Position numbers and translations under genes: made by a program
Notes under the pieces: model-generated
What the model was told of the DNA's origin: nothing
Database searches by the model: none
The model's input: the letters and a program-made list of their open reading frames with translations, nothing else
Part shown: positions 63,896-64,000 of the stretch, one piece after another
Layout of the letters: each line of letters begins with the position of its first letter
How positions within the stretch are numbered: the first letter of the stretch is position 1
Assembly: GCA_036011305.1 (NCBI GenBank)
Contig: DASCNA010000167.1
Location: 14,255-78,254, forward strand
DNA from: DASCNA01 sp036011305
GTDB taxonomy: Bacteria; Verrucomicrobiota; Lentisphaeria; Victivallales; GWF2-38-69
Reading direction: 5' to 3'
Length of the DNA: 64,000 nucleotides

Positions 63896-64000
63896 TGAAA
63901 AAAATAAACCATATTGATATTTTGTTTATAGAGTATAATTATATATTAATTTTAAGTGAATTAAGGTTTTATTTATTAAAAAATAAATAATAATAAACTT

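Noticed and set aside
1..64000. CRISPR arrays, intact insertion sequences, tRNA or rRNA genes
   Set aside because: None could be recognised on either strand by eye.

Overview
This is a low-GC bacterial chromosome segment with no rRNA, tRNA, CRISPR array or intact insertion sequence that I can see. The best clue to the organism is the V-type ATPase operon, ordered E, DUF2764, A, B, D, I, K. That reduced order is known from Spirochaetes, Chlamydiae/PVC and Bacteroidetes rather than Firmicutes or Fusobacteria. GGDEF and HD-GYP relics, an RsbU/RsbW/STAS partner-switching module, an RND pump and PS/PE lipid synthesis fit a diderm anaerobe. I favour a spirochaete or a Lentisphaerae-like PVC bacterium, but this is inference and cannot be settled from the window.

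Layout. (1) 1-12,000 is an accessory and partly decayed region. It holds the end of an RND pump with a clear terminator, a frameshifted PAS-GGDEF relic, a GNAT N-terminal stub, a short IucA/IucC-like protein, a tyrosine-recombinase relic, a large transglutaminase-like protein, a secreted small protein and an orphan 3' coding fragment. Intact hflK-hflC follows, then a lipoprotein stub, one intact GNAT, and a GNAT and an HD-GYP gene that are both cut at one shared junction. Two imperfect inverted repeats sit 8-9 nt before GNAT start codons and resemble integron attC sites. (2) 12,100-17,700 holds ribBA, an Rrf2-nifU-nifS iron-sulfur operon and an MFS exporter. (3) 17,900-25,900 is the V-ATPase operon, whose K subunit carries a Na+-type ligand set, followed by pyrH.

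(4) 26,300-46,300 is the centrepiece, an anaerobic purine/urate-type catabolic island. It contains arcC, ygeY, a fold-type II PLP enzyme that is not YgeX-like, ygfK, ygeW, a three-subunit xanthine-dehydrogenase-type molybdoenzyme and a MoaD/ThiS-ThiF pair. Two XRE-HTH regulators with PAS domains flank the arcC-ygeW part. cutC, a glycosylasparaginase and a POT peptide transporter lie inside the island. A plausible reading is that the molybdoenzyme and YgfK do redox chemistry on purines, the PLP enzyme and YgeY process the opened products, YgeW releases carbamoyl phosphate and ArcC turns it into ATP. Most island genes end in their own hairpin terminator, so they look like separate transcripts.

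(5) 46,500-49,300 has a trans-sulfuration PLP lyase divergent from an APC amino-acid transporter. (6) 49,400-51,300 is a small envelope/regulator operon with tandem palindromes upstream. (7) 51,466-56,740 is a sugar section: ROK kinase, mutarotase, D-2-hydroxyacid dehydrogenase and a secreted GH3 beta-glucosidase. (8) 56,879-59,500 is the RsbU-RsbW-STAS module. (9) 59,526-63,900 holds a stand-alone AdhE-type aldehyde dehydrogenase, pssA, psd and two tandem DUF2062 membrane proteins.
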